Origin: Mycobacterium rhizamassiliense
GTDB taxonomy: Bacteria; Actinomycetota; Actinomycetes; Mycobacteriales; Mycobacteriaceae
Assembly: GCF_900157375.1 (NCBI RefSeq)
Contig: NZ_LT721901.1
Coordinates: 2,218,315 to 2,282,314 of the forward strand
DNA length: 64,000 nucleotides
Direction: 5' to 3'
Positions 45,430-54,106 of this stretch are shown here, piece after piece (position 1 is the first letter of the stretch; every line of letters begins with the position of its first letter). The position numbers and the translations under genes are program-made. The notes under the pieces were generated by a model. That model saw only the letters and a list, made by a program, of their open reading frames with translations. It made no database searches and was not told the DNA's origin.

Positions 45430-45471
45430 CGCGACCGACTCGTCGAAAAGTATTGGCGGGCAGACAAATTG
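45430..45471 (+). repeat. Intergenic repeat, TGGCGGGCAGACAA type, copy 2
   Basis: CGCGACCGACTC, a 9-bp spacer, then TATTGGCGGGCAGACAAATTG. It matches the copy at 36141-36180 in block order and core sequence. Confidence 0.5.
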
Positions 45472-45940
45472 CGGTATCTCTGGCCAGACATCAGAGATGC
45501 TTGCCGTTTAGACGGAGCTGCAAAGCCGTAGCCAGCTGTTGCCTCGCCTATCGATAAGGCGCCTGTCGTTGGCTTGGCCGGCGTACGGGTTCGATAGGGT
45601 TCCACCGACGGACTCTTGGTCAAGACACGACCATCCCGTCGAAACCGAGGATCCAGTTAGAGCCGGAGCGGGCGTCGTTGTGGCCAACAACGGTGTGCAG
45701 TAATCGGCCACTCCGGGTCGCTGGTCGTCATCCGGGTTTAACCCTGTTGAGGGCGAGCCGATGTTGGAGTACTGGTCCGCCTAGGGACCACACCAGCCGA
45801 CTGGCCCGACGGTACTGTCGTGCAGCCGTTACGCTCGCCCGGCTGCCTCCTTCGAACACCCTTCGGGCGGCCACGTCACACGGGTTTGAGCAGTGAGGGG
45901 ATGTCGGCGTCGAGCCATGTCCGTCAGTTTTAGATCGGCG

Positions 45941-46015
45941 TGGAGCCCCCTGTCAGGATTGAACTGACGACCTTTCGCTTACAAGGCGAGTGCTCTACCA
46001 CTGAGCTAAGGAGGC
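45941..46015 (-). tRNA. tRNA-Thr (anticodon TGT)
   Basis: The minus strand folds as a standard cloverleaf. The acceptor GCCTCCT pairs with AGGGGGC. The D-arm contains AGCTCAGTGGTAGAGC, the anticodon loop CTTGTAA gives TGT, and the T-arm has GTTCAATCC. The terminal CCA is encoded at 45941-45943. In M. tuberculosis a tRNA-Thr also lies near the phoP region. tRNA 3' ends are common integration sites. Confidence 0.95.
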
Positions 46016-46043
46016 CGGGTAAATCGGCTGCCAGCCTAACGGG

Positions 46044-46772
46044 TCACACGTCGCCTTCGATGATGCGCTGTGAGGGCACCGGGCGCGACGGCGACCGGGA
46101 CGGCGAGCGGCGGCGGCCGGGCAGCGGGATGCGGTCGGCGATGTTGCTCAGCGGGTTGACCACCATCGTCAGCGCGCTGACGGCGTCCTGCAGGGTGGCG
46201 ATGGCCGGCTCGAGCGCCTCCATCCCCGGCGTCAGTCGGGCCAGGGTGTCGGCAACGTCGGCGAGCTGGTCCAGCGGACCGTGCTTGGCAGTCAGCTTGT
46301 CGATGAGCCCGCCGTCGGCGAGCAGTCGCTCGGCCAGTCCGTCCTCGGACAACACCCGGTCGATCAGCCCCTCCTCGGCCAGCAGCTGATCGACCAGCCC
46401 GTCGGTCTGCAGTGCGCGATGCAGCCCGCCGCCCTCGGCGGTGAGCCGGTCGAGTAAGCCGCCCTCCGAGGTCAACAGGTCGACGACGCCGCCCGGTCGC
46501 AGCAGGCGATCGATCGGGCCGTCGGGCGCCACCGCGCGTCCCAGCGGCGCATCGTCGTCGAGCAGCCGGGCGATCCGGTTGGCGCGCACGATCGCGTCGT
46601 CGATTCCCAGCATGGAGGTCACGGCGTTCGTCCCGGCATCCCCGGCGTCGCCCAGGGAACGCTTGGCCACCCCCACCGCCGCGCCCGCCAGGTTCAGGCT
46701 CGCCTCCGCGGCGGCCAACCCCACGCGCGCCGGAGCGGTTGCCGCTGCCACGACGCTCTTCGCGAGATTCAT
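46044..46772 (-). CDS. Conserved protein with repeated LLxxxGLID motifs (Rv0756c-like)
   Basis: A 242-residue protein. A helical N-terminus (MNLAKSVVAAATAPARVGLAA) leads to seven or more imperfect repeats of the form G-(L/P)-(I/V)-D-x-L-(L/T) (GPIDRLLRPGGVVDLLTSEGGLLDRLT, GLVDQLLAEEGLIDRVLSEDGLAERLL). A helical region and a basic tail follow. It corresponds to Rv0756c beside phoP. The function is unknown. A TAAACT box 7 bp before the ATG at 46772 suggests a leaderless transcript. Confidence 0.8.
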   Translation of the reverse strand: MNLAKSVVAAATAPARVGLAAAEASLNLAGAAVGVAKRSLGDAGDAGTNAVTSMLGIDDAIVRANRIARLLDDDAPLGRAVAPDGPIDRLLRPGGVVDLLTSEGGLLDRLTAEGGGLHRALQTDGLVDQLLAEEGLIDRVLSEDGLAERLLADGGLIDKLTAKHGPLDQLADVADTLARLTPGMEALEPAIATLQDAVSALTMVVNPLSNIADRIPLPGRRRSPSRSPSRPVPSQRIIEGDV

Positions 46773-46779
46773 AGTTCCG

Positions 46780-46785
46780 AGTTTA
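46780..46785 (-). promoter_or_regulatory. -10 box (TAAACT) for the Rv0756c-like gene
   Basis: On the minus strand TAAACT is followed by seven bases (CGGAACT) and the ATG at 46772. No ribosome-binding site is present, which fits leaderless initiation. Confidence 0.5.
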
Positions 46786-46861
46786 TGCACGACGCGCCGC
46801 ATCTAAACCCAGCCTGGTCAAAGCCGATGCGATGATTTCTGGCAGACTACTTGCAGACGGT

Positions 46862-46890
46862 TCGCAACAGCCTCACAGCAACTACACAAT
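46862..46890 (+). promoter_or_regulatory. PhoP-box-like direct repeats upstream of phoP
   Basis: TCGCAAC (46862), TCACAGC (46873) and ACACAAT (46884) are spaced exactly 11 bp. The middle repeat equals the PhoP half-site TCACAGC. The flanking repeats match at 5 and 4 of 7 positions. It is consistent with autoregulation by PhoP. Confidence 0.55.
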
Positions 46891-46934
46891 GGTTGTGGAG
46901 GTAACGTACAAACTAGTGACGAAAGTGTGAACAG

Positions 46935-47654
46935 ATGACCGCGGCTACCCCAACCGAAAACCAGCCTGAGGCACGCGTTCTCGTGGTCGACGACGAGGCC
47001 AACATCGTCGAATTGCTTTCGGTGAGCCTGAAGTTCCAGGGATTCGAGGTCGCGACGGCGACCAACGGCGCCCAAGCGCTCGACCGGGCCCGGGAGGCCC
47101 GGCCCGACGCGGTGATCCTCGACGTGATGATGCCCGGCATGGACGGGTTCGGCGTGCTGCGTCGGCTGCGGGCCGACGGCATCGACGCCCCGGCGTTGTT
47201 CCTGACCGCCCGCGACTCCCTGCAGGACAAGATCGCGGGCCTCACCCTCGGCGGCGACGACTACGTGACGAAGCCGTTCAGCCTGGAGGAGGTCGTCGCC
47301 CGGCTTCGGGTCATCCTGCGCCGCGCCGGCAAGGGCGGCGCCGAACCGCGCAACGCTCGCCTGACGTTCGCCGACATCGAACTCGACGAGGAAACCCACG
47401 AGGTGTGGAAGGCCGGCGAGCCAGTGTCGTTGTCGCCCACCGAATTTACGTTGCTGCGCTACTTCGTGATCAACGCGGGCACGGTGTTGAGCAAGCCGAA
47501 GATCCTCGATCACGTCTGGCGCTATGACTTCGGCGGCGACGTCAACGTCGTCGAGTCCTACGTGTCGTATCTGCGCCGCAAGATCGACACCGGTGAAAAG
47601 CGGCTGCTGCACACCCTGCGCGGAGTGGGTTACGTGCTGCGGGAGCCCCGGTAA
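46935..47654 (+). CDS. phoP: Response regulator PhoP
   Basis: A 239-residue OmpR-type regulator nearly identical to M. tuberculosis PhoP as I recall it. The receiver has the acidic pair and phospho-Asp in VILDVMMPGMDGFG, the conserved Thr in FLTARDS and the Lys in YVTKPFSLEE. The winged helix-turn-helix covers about 145-239 (LSPTEFTLLRYFVINAGTVLSKPKIL, YVSYLRRKIDTGEKRLLHTLRGVGYVLREPR). PhoP controls lipid synthesis, ESX-1-related secretion and acid responses. The N-terminus is shorter than in M. tuberculosis, where translation begins upstream. phoR follows 31 bp later. Confidence 0.97.
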   Translation: MTAATPTENQPEARVLVVDDEANIVELLSVSLKFQGFEVATATNGAQALDRAREARPDAVILDVMMPGMDGFGVLRRLRADGIDAPALFLTARDSLQDKIAGLTLGGDDYVTKPFSLEEVVARLRVILRRAGKGGAEPRNARLTFADIELDEETHEVWKAGEPVSLSPTEFTLLRYFVINAGTVLSKPKILDHVWRYDFGGDVNVVESYVSYLRRKIDTGEKRLLHTLRGVGYVLREPR

Positions 47655-47685
47655 GACCGCGCCCGAGTAGAGCGAGATAAAAGGT

Positions 47686-49116
47686 ATGCCCAATCAGCCC
47701 CGGCGAGGACTGCCACTGCGGGTGAGTCTGGTCGCCGCGACCCTGGTTCTGGTGGCCTGCGGCCTGGCGGCCTCGGGCGTCATGGTCACCTCGATCCTGC
47801 GGCACAGCCTGATCAGCCGCATCGACCAGACGCTGCTGGACGCGTCCAAGGGCTGGGCGCAGGCCCCCCGCAAGCAATCACCGCCGCTCTACGGAGGCCC
47901 CGATCCCAGCCGACCGCCCTCGAAGTTCTACGTGCGCGGCATCAGCACCGACGGAACTCCGTTCACCGCCATCAACGACCGCAATGCCGAGCCCGCGCTG
48001 CCCGCCAACAACGACGTCGGCCCCAACCCGATCACGCTGCCGTCCGTCAACGGGTCCGACATCCAGTGGCGAGCGGTGTCGGTACGCGGAGCCCACGGCC
48101 TGATCACGGTCGCGATCGACCTGTCCGATCTCGAGCACACGGTGCGCTCACTGGTCTGGTTGCAGGTCGGTATCGGGGTAGTCGTCCTCGTGGTGGTCGG
48201 AATCGCTGGCTTCGCGGTGGTGCAGCGAAGCCTCAGACCGCTGTCCGAGGTCGAAAAGACCGCTGCGGCAATCGCTTCCGGTCAGCTCGATCGCCGAGTC
48301 CCCGAACGTGATCCCCGAACCGAGGTCGGCCGGCTTTCCCTGGCGCTCAACGGCATGCTCGCCCAGATTCAGCAGGCGATGGCTTCTTCGGAGTCGTCGG
48401 CCGAGACGGCCCGCGGTTCAGAGGAACGCATGCGGCGGTTCATCACCGACGCCAGCCACGAGCTGCGCACTCCGCTGACCACCATCCGTGGGTTCGCCGA
48501 GCTGTATCGCCAAGGCGCCGCGCGTGACGTGGCGATGTTGCTGTCGCGGATCGAAAGCGAAGCCAGCCGGATGGGCCTGCTCGTCGACGACCTGCTGCTG
48601 CTGGCCCGGCTGGATGTGCAAAGGCCGCTGGAACACCATCGGGTGGACCTGCTGGCGCTGGCCAGCGACGCCGTGCACGACGCGCAGGCCATCGACCCCA
48701 AACGCGCGGTGAGTATGGAAGTCCTCGACGGCCCGGGCACCCCGGAGGTGCTCGGCGACGAGCCGCGCATCCGCCAGGTGCTCAGCAACCTGGTGGCCAA
48801 CGCGCTGCAGCACACGCCGACCACCGCCGACGTCGTCGTACGGGTGGGCACCGACGGTGACGACGCGGTGATCGAGGTGGCCGACCGCGGGCCCGGCATG
48901 AGCCAGCAGGATGCGTCGCGGATATTCGAGCGGTTCTATCGCACCGACTCGTCGCGTGCGCGGGCCAGCGGCGGTACCGGACTGGGGCTGTCCATCGTCG
49001 ACTCGTTGGTGCACGCGCACGGCGGCGCTGTCACCGTGAAAACCGCACCCGGCGAAGGTTGTTGCTTCCGCGTCACGCTGCCGCGGATCAGCGACGTGCC
49101 CGCCCAGGTGGGCTAG
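47686..49116 (+). CDS. phoR: Sensor histidine kinase PhoR
   Basis: A 476-residue kinase. It has two membrane segments (about residues 15-37 and 155-180), an exported sensor domain between them, a HAMP linker ([29 protein letters not shown]), the H-box [21 protein letters not shown] with the phosphorylated histidine, an N-box ([14 protein letters not shown]) and G-boxes ([25 protein letters not shown]). It phosphorylates PhoP. The stop overlaps the stop of the convergent HIT gene by three bases. Confidence 0.96.
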   Translation: MPNQPRRGLPLRVSLVAATLVLVACGLAASGVMVTSILRHSLISRIDQTLLDASKGWAQAPRKQSPPLYGGPDPSRPPSKFYVRGISTDGTPFTAINDRNAEPALPANNDVGPNPITLPSVNGSDIQWRAVSVRGAHGLITVAIDLSDLEHTVRSLVWLQVGIGVVVLVVVGIAGFAVVQRSLRPLSEVEKTAAAIASGQLDRRVPERDPRTEVGRLSLALNGMLAQIQQAMASSESSAETARGSEERMRRFITDASHELRTPLTTIRGFAELYRQGAARDVAMLLSRIESEASRMGLLVDDLLLLARLDVQRPLEHHRVDLLALASDAVHDAQAIDPKRAVSMEVLDGPGTPEVLGDEPRIRQVLSNLVANALQHTPTTADVVVRVGTDGDDAVIEVADRGPGMSQQDASRIFERFYRTDSSRARASGGTGLGLSIVDSLVHAHGGAVTVKTAPGEGCCFRVTLPRISDVPAQVG

Positions 49117-49517
49117 GTCAGTTGCTCGAGTGCGCCCTTGATCTGGGCCTGCGCCGCGTCCAGGGATTCCGGTGACGGGTTGCGGTCGACGTTGGCGAAG
49201 CCGAAGTCGCCGAGGCTGCGCGTGGGGAACACGTGCACGTGCAGGTGGGGAACCTCCAGCCCGGCGATGATCAATCCGGCGCGCTCGGCGTGGAACGCCT
49301 TGCACACCGCCTTGCCGATCAACTGGCTCACGGACATCACCCGGTTGAACGCCCCGGACTCGACTCCCTGCCACTGATCGATTTCCGCGCGGGGCACGAC
49401 CAGCGTGTGCCCCTGCGTCATCGGTTCGATCGTGAGGAACGCGACGACGTCGTCGTCCTCATAAACGAAACGGCCGGGTAGTTCACGGTTGATGATCTTG
49501 GTGAAGATCGACGCCAT
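49113..49517 (-). CDS. HIT-family nucleotide hydrolase (Rv0759c-like)
   Basis: A 134-residue HIT protein with [40 protein letters not shown] at the N-terminus and the catalytic triad [11 protein letters not shown] enzymes cleave nucleoside phosphoramidates and related nucleotides. It is convergent with phoR, as in M. tuberculosis. Confidence 0.92.
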   Translation of the reverse strand: MASIFTKIINRELPGRFVYEDDDVVAFLTIEPMTQGHTLVVPRAEIDQWQGVESGAFNRVMSVSQLIGKAVCKAFHAERAGLIIAGLEVPHLHVHVFPTRSLGDFGFANVDRNPSPESLDAAQAQIKGALEQLT

Positions 49518-49554
49518 GGCCCCAGCATAGGTTCGGCGATCCGGGGACCCGGAC

Positions 49555-49974
49555 TCAGTCCTCCTTGCCGAACTCCATCACGTCGAGGTTCCAGTACCCG
49601 CGCATGTTGGTGATCAGCCCGGCTTCGTTGACCTTGTAGGTGAACACACCGCGCACCTTGCTGGTGATGCCGCCCTCAAACTTGCTCTGCAGCACCAGAA
49701 TATGAGCGATCTCGTCGGGCGTGCTCGACGGGAAGGTCTCCTCGCAGGTGATGGTCAGCTGGTTCTGCGCGATGTTGTTGTCGAAGAATTCGCCGACGGC
49801 CGCCTTGCCGCGCACGCCGGTGCCGTCGGGATTGGTGACGGACTTGCCGATCGGGTCCTCGATGACGACGTCGTCGGTCATCAGCGCAAGCCAGCCCTCG
49901 CGGTCCTTGCCCTGCGCGCAACGCCAGGACGATTGGGACGCCGTCAGAGCGGGGGATTGGGTGGTTTGGGTCAT
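49555..49974 (-). CDS. SnoaL/ketosteroid-isomerase-like protein (Rv0760c-like)
   Basis: A 139-residue protein with the cone-shaped alpha+beta fold of the SnoaL/NTF2 family: [43 protein letters not shown], and [28 protein letters not shown]. tuberculosis Rv0760c has this fold and binds steroid-like ligands, but isomerase activity was not established to my knowledge. The ATG at 49974 follows AGGAGAACAACG. Confidence 0.88.
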   Translation of the reverse strand: MTQTTQSPALTASQSSWRCAQGKDREGWLALMTDDVVIEDPIGKSVTNPDGTGVRGKAAVGEFFDNNIAQNQLTITCEETFPSSTPDEIAHILVLQSKFEGGITSKVRGVFTYKVNEAGLITNMRGYWNLDVMEFGKED

Positions 49975-49993
49975 CGTTGTTCTCCTGTCTTCT

Positions 49994-52048
49994 TCATATG
50001 GCGCACGCGGCGCGTGCACCCTCCTCGGTGGCTTTGCGGATCAGGCCCATGCCGCCGCAGTCGCCCGCGGCGTGCACGTCGGCGCCGGGCATGGCGGCTT
50101 TCAGGTCGTCGAACAGCGTGGTGTCGGCTTCGACCGACCCGGCGATCACGACGCTGTCGGCGGGCAGCGCCCGCGTGCCGCCACCCGCGGGCGCGAACAC
50201 GACGGCGTCGTTGGTGATGCGTTCGACCGATGTCCGGACGTGCACGGTGACGCCCAGCCGGTCCAGGCGATCCATGTGTTCGGTCTTGCGCTTGTTGCCG
50301 ACTTCCGGGGCAATGTCTTTGCCCGCTTCGAGTATCGACACCAGCCGGTCGCGGCCGGCCAGAAACTCGGCCAGCTCTAGGGCCACCAGGTCGCCGCCGA
50401 TGATGACCACGCGGCGACCCACCGGCATCCACGCGCGGGTGGCCAGCCGGACCGCGGCGGGGCGGACCAGGCGCTGCCGCCAGCCGCCCAGCACCGACGC
50501 GCCCAGCCGCTGCCAGGCCGGGTCGCTCGCTCCGGCGTGCCCGCCCAGCAGTTCACGCAGTCCCGGTCCGGTGTGCACGTGCGGGAGCTCGCAGCCCGGA
50601 ATCGCCGGCACGGCGACGTGACCGCCGGTGGCCACCACCACGGCATCGGGCGCCTGCGCCACCACGTCGCTGACCGAAACGGCATGGCCTAGCTGCACTT
50701 TCGCGGAGCTGAGCTTGATCTCGTCGCGCAGATATCGCAGGAACGGCTGGTTCTCCGGATGCAGAACCGACGCCCAGCGCAGCGCACCGCCCAGCTGGTG
50801 GGCGCGCTCGAAGAGGGTGACGTCGTGGCCGCGTCTGGCCGCCACCCGGGCGGCCTCCAGCCCGGCCGGTCCGCCGCCAACCACCACCACCCGCTTGGGG
50901 CGAGACGCCGGCGGCGCGGACAGTTCGCGCTCCTTGCCGGTGCGCGGGTTGACCGCGCAGTCGACCGAGAAACGCTGTTCCATTGCGTCAATGCAGTTTT
51001 CGCAGGAGATGCACTTGCGGACCCGCTGCGATTGGCCGGCTTGGATCTTGCGTGGCAGCTCCGGGTCGGCCAGCAGCGGTCTCCCCATGGCGATGAAGTC
51101 GGCACGTCCCTCGGCGAGGATGCGCTCGGCCCGGTCGGGGTCGTGGATCCGGCCGACAACGATGACCGGCACGTCCACCACCTGCTTCACCGCCGCCGCG
51201 GCGCCCACATTGAGCGCGTCGCCGTCGTCGGCGCTGTTGACCATGCCGGTGACCAGCCGATCGATCACGCCGCCGCTAACGTGGAACGCGTCGACGCCGG
51301 CGGCCACCAATTCGGGTGCCATTCCGGCGGTTTCGTGGATCGGCCGCCCGCCAGCCACCCGTTCGTAGCCGGAGACGCGCAACGTGATCGGTAGCGCGTC
51401 GCCGATCTCGCACCGAATCGCGGCCAGCGCCTCGAGCACCACTTGCACGCGCCCCTGCGCCGAGTCGCCCCGGTATTCGTCGGTGCGCCGATTGCGTTGC
51501 GGGGCAAGGAAAGAACCCAGCAGCATGTAGCCGTGCGCGGCGTGCAGCTCGATCCCGTCGTAGCCGGCTTCGGCGGCCCGCCGGACGGCCGCCTTGAACA
51601 AGTCGAACACCGCGGTGAGCTGATGCTTGCTGATCTCGTGGGACGGCCGGCCGGTGAGATACGACGGGATCACCGACGGCCCCACCGAATCCACGCCGAA
51701 CATCTCCGGCCCCAACCCATCTGGGCCCGCGTGCACGATCTGCGGCTGGATCTTGGCACCGTGCTCGTGCACCACCTCCACGAGCGCCCGGTGGGCCGCG
51801 ACCGCGTCGTCAGTCGCCAGGTGCAGGCCGCCGGGCGTCTCCGGATGCTGATGGTCGACGCCGGTGGCGCCCAACGTGATCAGCCCGACGCCACCCTTCG
51901 CGCGCGCGGCAAAGTAGTCGCGGGTGCGTTCCGACGGCAACCCGTCGGGCGTCCCGTACATCGTCTCCATCGGAGACATGACGACCCGGTTGCGCACCTC
52001 CATGGCGCCGATTCGCCCCGGCGCCAGGAGGTGCGGAAAGTTGGTCAC
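49994..52048 (-). CDS. FMN/FAD/4Fe-4S oxidoreductase (2,4-dienoyl-CoA reductase type)
   Basis: A 684-residue protein of the FadH/trimethylamine dehydrogenase type. Residues 1-340 form an old-yellow-enzyme FMN barrel (LLAPGRIGAMEVRNRVVMSPM, YDGIELHAAHGYMLLGSFL, DFIAMGRPLLADP). The 4Fe-4S cluster motif is RKCISCENCIDAMEQRFSVDC. A two-Rossmann FAD/NAD part follows (VVVVGGGPAGLEAARVAA, RVVIIGGDLVALELAEFL). It may reduce an enoyl-CoA or enone. It lies between the Rv0760c-like and adhB genes, where I do not recall such a gene in M. tuberculosis. adhB is 15 bp upstream, so it is in that operon. Confidence 0.88.
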   Translation of the reverse strand: MTNFPHLLAPGRIGAMEVRNRVVMSPMETMYGTPDGLPSERTRDYFAARAKGGVGLITLGATGVDHQHPETPGGLHLATDDAVAAHRALVEVVHEHGAKIQPQIVHAGPDGLGPEMFGVDSVGPSVIPSYLTGRPSHEISKHQLTAVFDLFKAAVRRAAEAGYDGIELHAAHGYMLLGSFLAPQRNRRTDEYRGDSAQGRVQVVLEALAAIRCEIGDALPITLRVSGYERVAGGRPIHETAGMAPELVAAGVDAFHVSGGVIDRLVTGMVNSADDGDALNVGAAAAVKQVVDVPVIVVGRIHDPDRAERILAEGRADFIAMGRPLLADPELPRKIQAGQSQRVRKCISCENCIDAMEQRFSVDCAVNPRTGKERELSAPPASRPKRVVVVGGGPAGLEAARVAARRGHDVTLFERAHQLGGALRWASVLHPENQPFLRYLRDEIKLSSAKVQLGHAVSVSDVVAQAPDAVVVATGGHVAVPAIPGCELPHVHTGPGLRELLGGHAGASDPAWQRLGASVLGGWRQRLVRPAAVRLATRAWMPVGRRVVIIGGDLVALELAEFLAGRDRLVSILEAGKDIAPEVGNKRKTEHMDRLDRLGVTVHVRTSVERITNDAVVFAPAGGGTRALPADSVVIAGSVEADTTLFDDLKAAMPGADVHAAGDCGGMGLIRKATEEGARAACAI

Positions 52049-52063
52049 CCAGGACCGGTCGGG

Positions 52064-53191
52064 TTACCGGTCGGCGTCGGTGAACCGGATAACGCCGCGA
52101 ATGTTCTTGCCGTCCAGCATGTCCTGGTAGCCGTCGTTGATCTGCTCCAGCTTGTACTGGCGCGTGATCATGTCGTCCAGGTTCAGCTTGCCGGCCTTGT
52201 ACATCGACAGCAGCTGCGGGATGTCGTACTGCGGGTTCCCGCCGCCGAAGATGGTGCCCTGCAGGTTCTTCTGCATCAGGGTCAGCATCGCCAGGTTCAG
52301 CGTCACGTTGGTGTCCATCAGGCTGCCGATGGCGGTCAGCACGCAGGTGCCACCCTTTTGGGTGATGTTCAGGTAGTTGTCGATGTCGGCACCGAGCAGC
52401 TCGCCGACGGTAACGACGACCTTGTGGGCCATCAGGCCGTAGGTGACCTCGGCAATGCCCGCCATCGCGGCCATGATGTCGGGGTAGACGTGGGTGGCGC
52501 CGAACTTCAATGCCTGATCCCGCTTCCACTCCACCGGGTCGATCGCGAAGATGTAGCGAGCGCCGGCGTTCGCCGCGCCCTGCAGCGCCGCCATGCCGAC
52601 ACCGCCGACGCCGACGATGGCGACGTCTTGTCCCGGCCGGACGTCAGCCGTGCGAACCGACGAACCGTAGCCGGTGGTGACGCCGCAACCGACCAGGGCG
52701 GCGACCTCGAATGGGATGGACGGGTCGATCTTCACGACCGAGCTGCGGTGCACGACCATGTACGGCGAGAAGGTGCCCAGCAGCGTCATCGGGAAGACGT
52801 TCTGGCCCTTCGCCTGGATGCGGTACGTCCCGTCGGACACCGCGGCGCCGGCGAGCAGCCCCGCGCCCAGGTCGCACAGGTTGCGCATGCCGGCCTGGCA
52901 GGTCGGGCACTGCCCACAGGACGGGATGAACGAGAGCACCACGTGGTCGCCCGGGGCGAGGTCTTCTACGCCGGGGCCGACCTCGGTGACGATGCCCGCG
53001 CCCTCGTGCCCACCCAGCACCGGGAAGCCGGCCATCGGGATGCCGCCGGTGACCAGATGGTGGTCGGAGTGGCACATGCCCGCCGCTTCCATCTGGATCT
53101 TGACCTCGTCCTTGACGGGGTCACCAATCTCGATGTCCTCGATGGACCACGGCTGGTTGAACTCCCAGATCAGAGCGCCTTTTGTCTTCAC
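52064..53191 (-). CDS. adhB: Zinc-dependent alcohol dehydrogenase AdhB-like
   Basis: A 375-residue medium-chain dehydrogenase. The catalytic zinc ligands lie in AAGMCHSDHH and GGHEGAG. The structural zinc cysteines are in CGQCPTCQAGMRNLC, and the NAD motif is VAIVGVGGVGMAAL. The length and the motifs fit class III-like or mycothiol-type alcohol dehydrogenases, and the position is that of Rv0761c (adhB). It oxidises an alcohol to an aldehyde. The substrate is unknown. Confidence 0.93.
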   Translation of the reverse strand: MKTKGALIWEFNQPWSIEDIEIGDPVKDEVKIQMEAAGMCHSDHHLVTGGIPMAGFPVLGGHEGAGIVTEVGPGVEDLAPGDHVVLSFIPSCGQCPTCQAGMRNLCDLGAGLLAGAAVSDGTYRIQAKGQNVFPMTLLGTFSPYMVVHRSSVVKIDPSIPFEVAALVGCGVTTGYGSSVRTADVRPGQDVAIVGVGGVGMAALQGAANAGARYIFAIDPVEWKRDQALKFGATHVYPDIMAAMAGIAEVTYGLMAHKVVVTVGELLGADIDNYLNITQKGGTCVLTAIGSLMDTNVTLNLAMLTLMQKNLQGTIFGGGNPQYDIPQLLSMYKAGKLNLDDMITRQYKLEQINDGYQDMLDGKNIRGVIRFTDADR

Positions 53192-53336
53192 GTTGGACCT
53201 GACCCCATTTCGCCTTTGAAATTAACTGCCCGACCCGATTCAGTCCGGCAGCGGTGGTGACGAGTGCCACACGGCACCCTTGTCGCGCCAGCATAGCGCG
53301 TGCAACAAATCAAATGCTTGGTTGGGTGCTGACCGG

Positions 53337-53882
53337 TCACCAGATGGGGACCGGCGCCTGGCCAAGCGGGTAATAGCCGGGCAACTTCTCGCCGGCGATG
53401 CTGCGTTCGATGCGCTTCTGCATGCCGTCGCTGAGGTCGCCGGACTCGATGAGCTTGCCGAACATGTACGCGACGTGACCGAAGTCGAAGAAGTCGCGCT
53501 GCCATTCGATGAGCCCGTCGGCGTTGAGGCGGAACCAGCTGCCGCCGATGCCATAGATCTCGTCCTGGGTGCCGTCGCCCTTGTTGACGATCTGCTTCCA
53601 GAAGCCGACGATCTCGCCCTGCTTCTCGTCGATGAGCACCTTCTGGTACTCGTACACCCAGTTCTCCAGGCCTTCCATCTCCAGCCCGAGTGCGACGTCG
53701 CGGATCTCGTCGACGCCCACGCACATCACGTCTTCCTTGGGGCCGATGTTCCAGCCGTACGTGGCGTCTTGGGTGTAGAAGTCGGCCAGCGGCTTCCAGT
53801 CACCGGCCTTTTCGCAGTCCCTGTTGACCTGCAGCCAGCGGTCGACCCATGCCTCCAGGTCTGCACGCGAGTGTGACGACAT
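53337..53882 (-). CDS. Conserved SnoaL-like protein (Rv0762c-like)
   Basis: A 181-residue protein with a SnoaL-like pattern (LEAWVDRWLQVNRDCEKAGDWKPLADFYTQDATYGWNIGP, EIVGFWKQIVNKGDGTQDEIYGIGGSWFRLNADGLIEWQRDFFD). It corresponds to Rv0762c, which sits between adhB and the ferredoxin in M. tuberculosis. The start at 53882 abuts the ferredoxin stop with two bases between, so it is translationally coupled. The function is not known. Confidence 0.85.
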   Translation of the reverse strand: MSSHSRADLEAWVDRWLQVNRDCEKAGDWKPLADFYTQDATYGWNIGPKEDVMCVGVDEIRDVALGLEMEGLENWVYEYQKVLIDEKQGEIVGFWKQIVNKGDGTQDEIYGIGGSWFRLNADGLIEWQRDFFDFGHVAYMFGKLIESGDLSDGMQKRIERSIAGEKLPGYYPLGQAPVPIW

Positions 53883-53884
53883 TG

Positions 53885-54106
<222 letters not shown>

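Larger units (their letters stand above)
44723..45940. other. Gene-poor right edge of the island
   Basis: About 1.2 kb with no intact gene. It contains a truncated DUF6131 copy (45222-45340) and the second TGGCGGGCAGACAA repeat (45430). The end nearest the tRNA shows nothing else recognisable. Frames on both strands are short and lack start signals. Confidence 0.5.
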
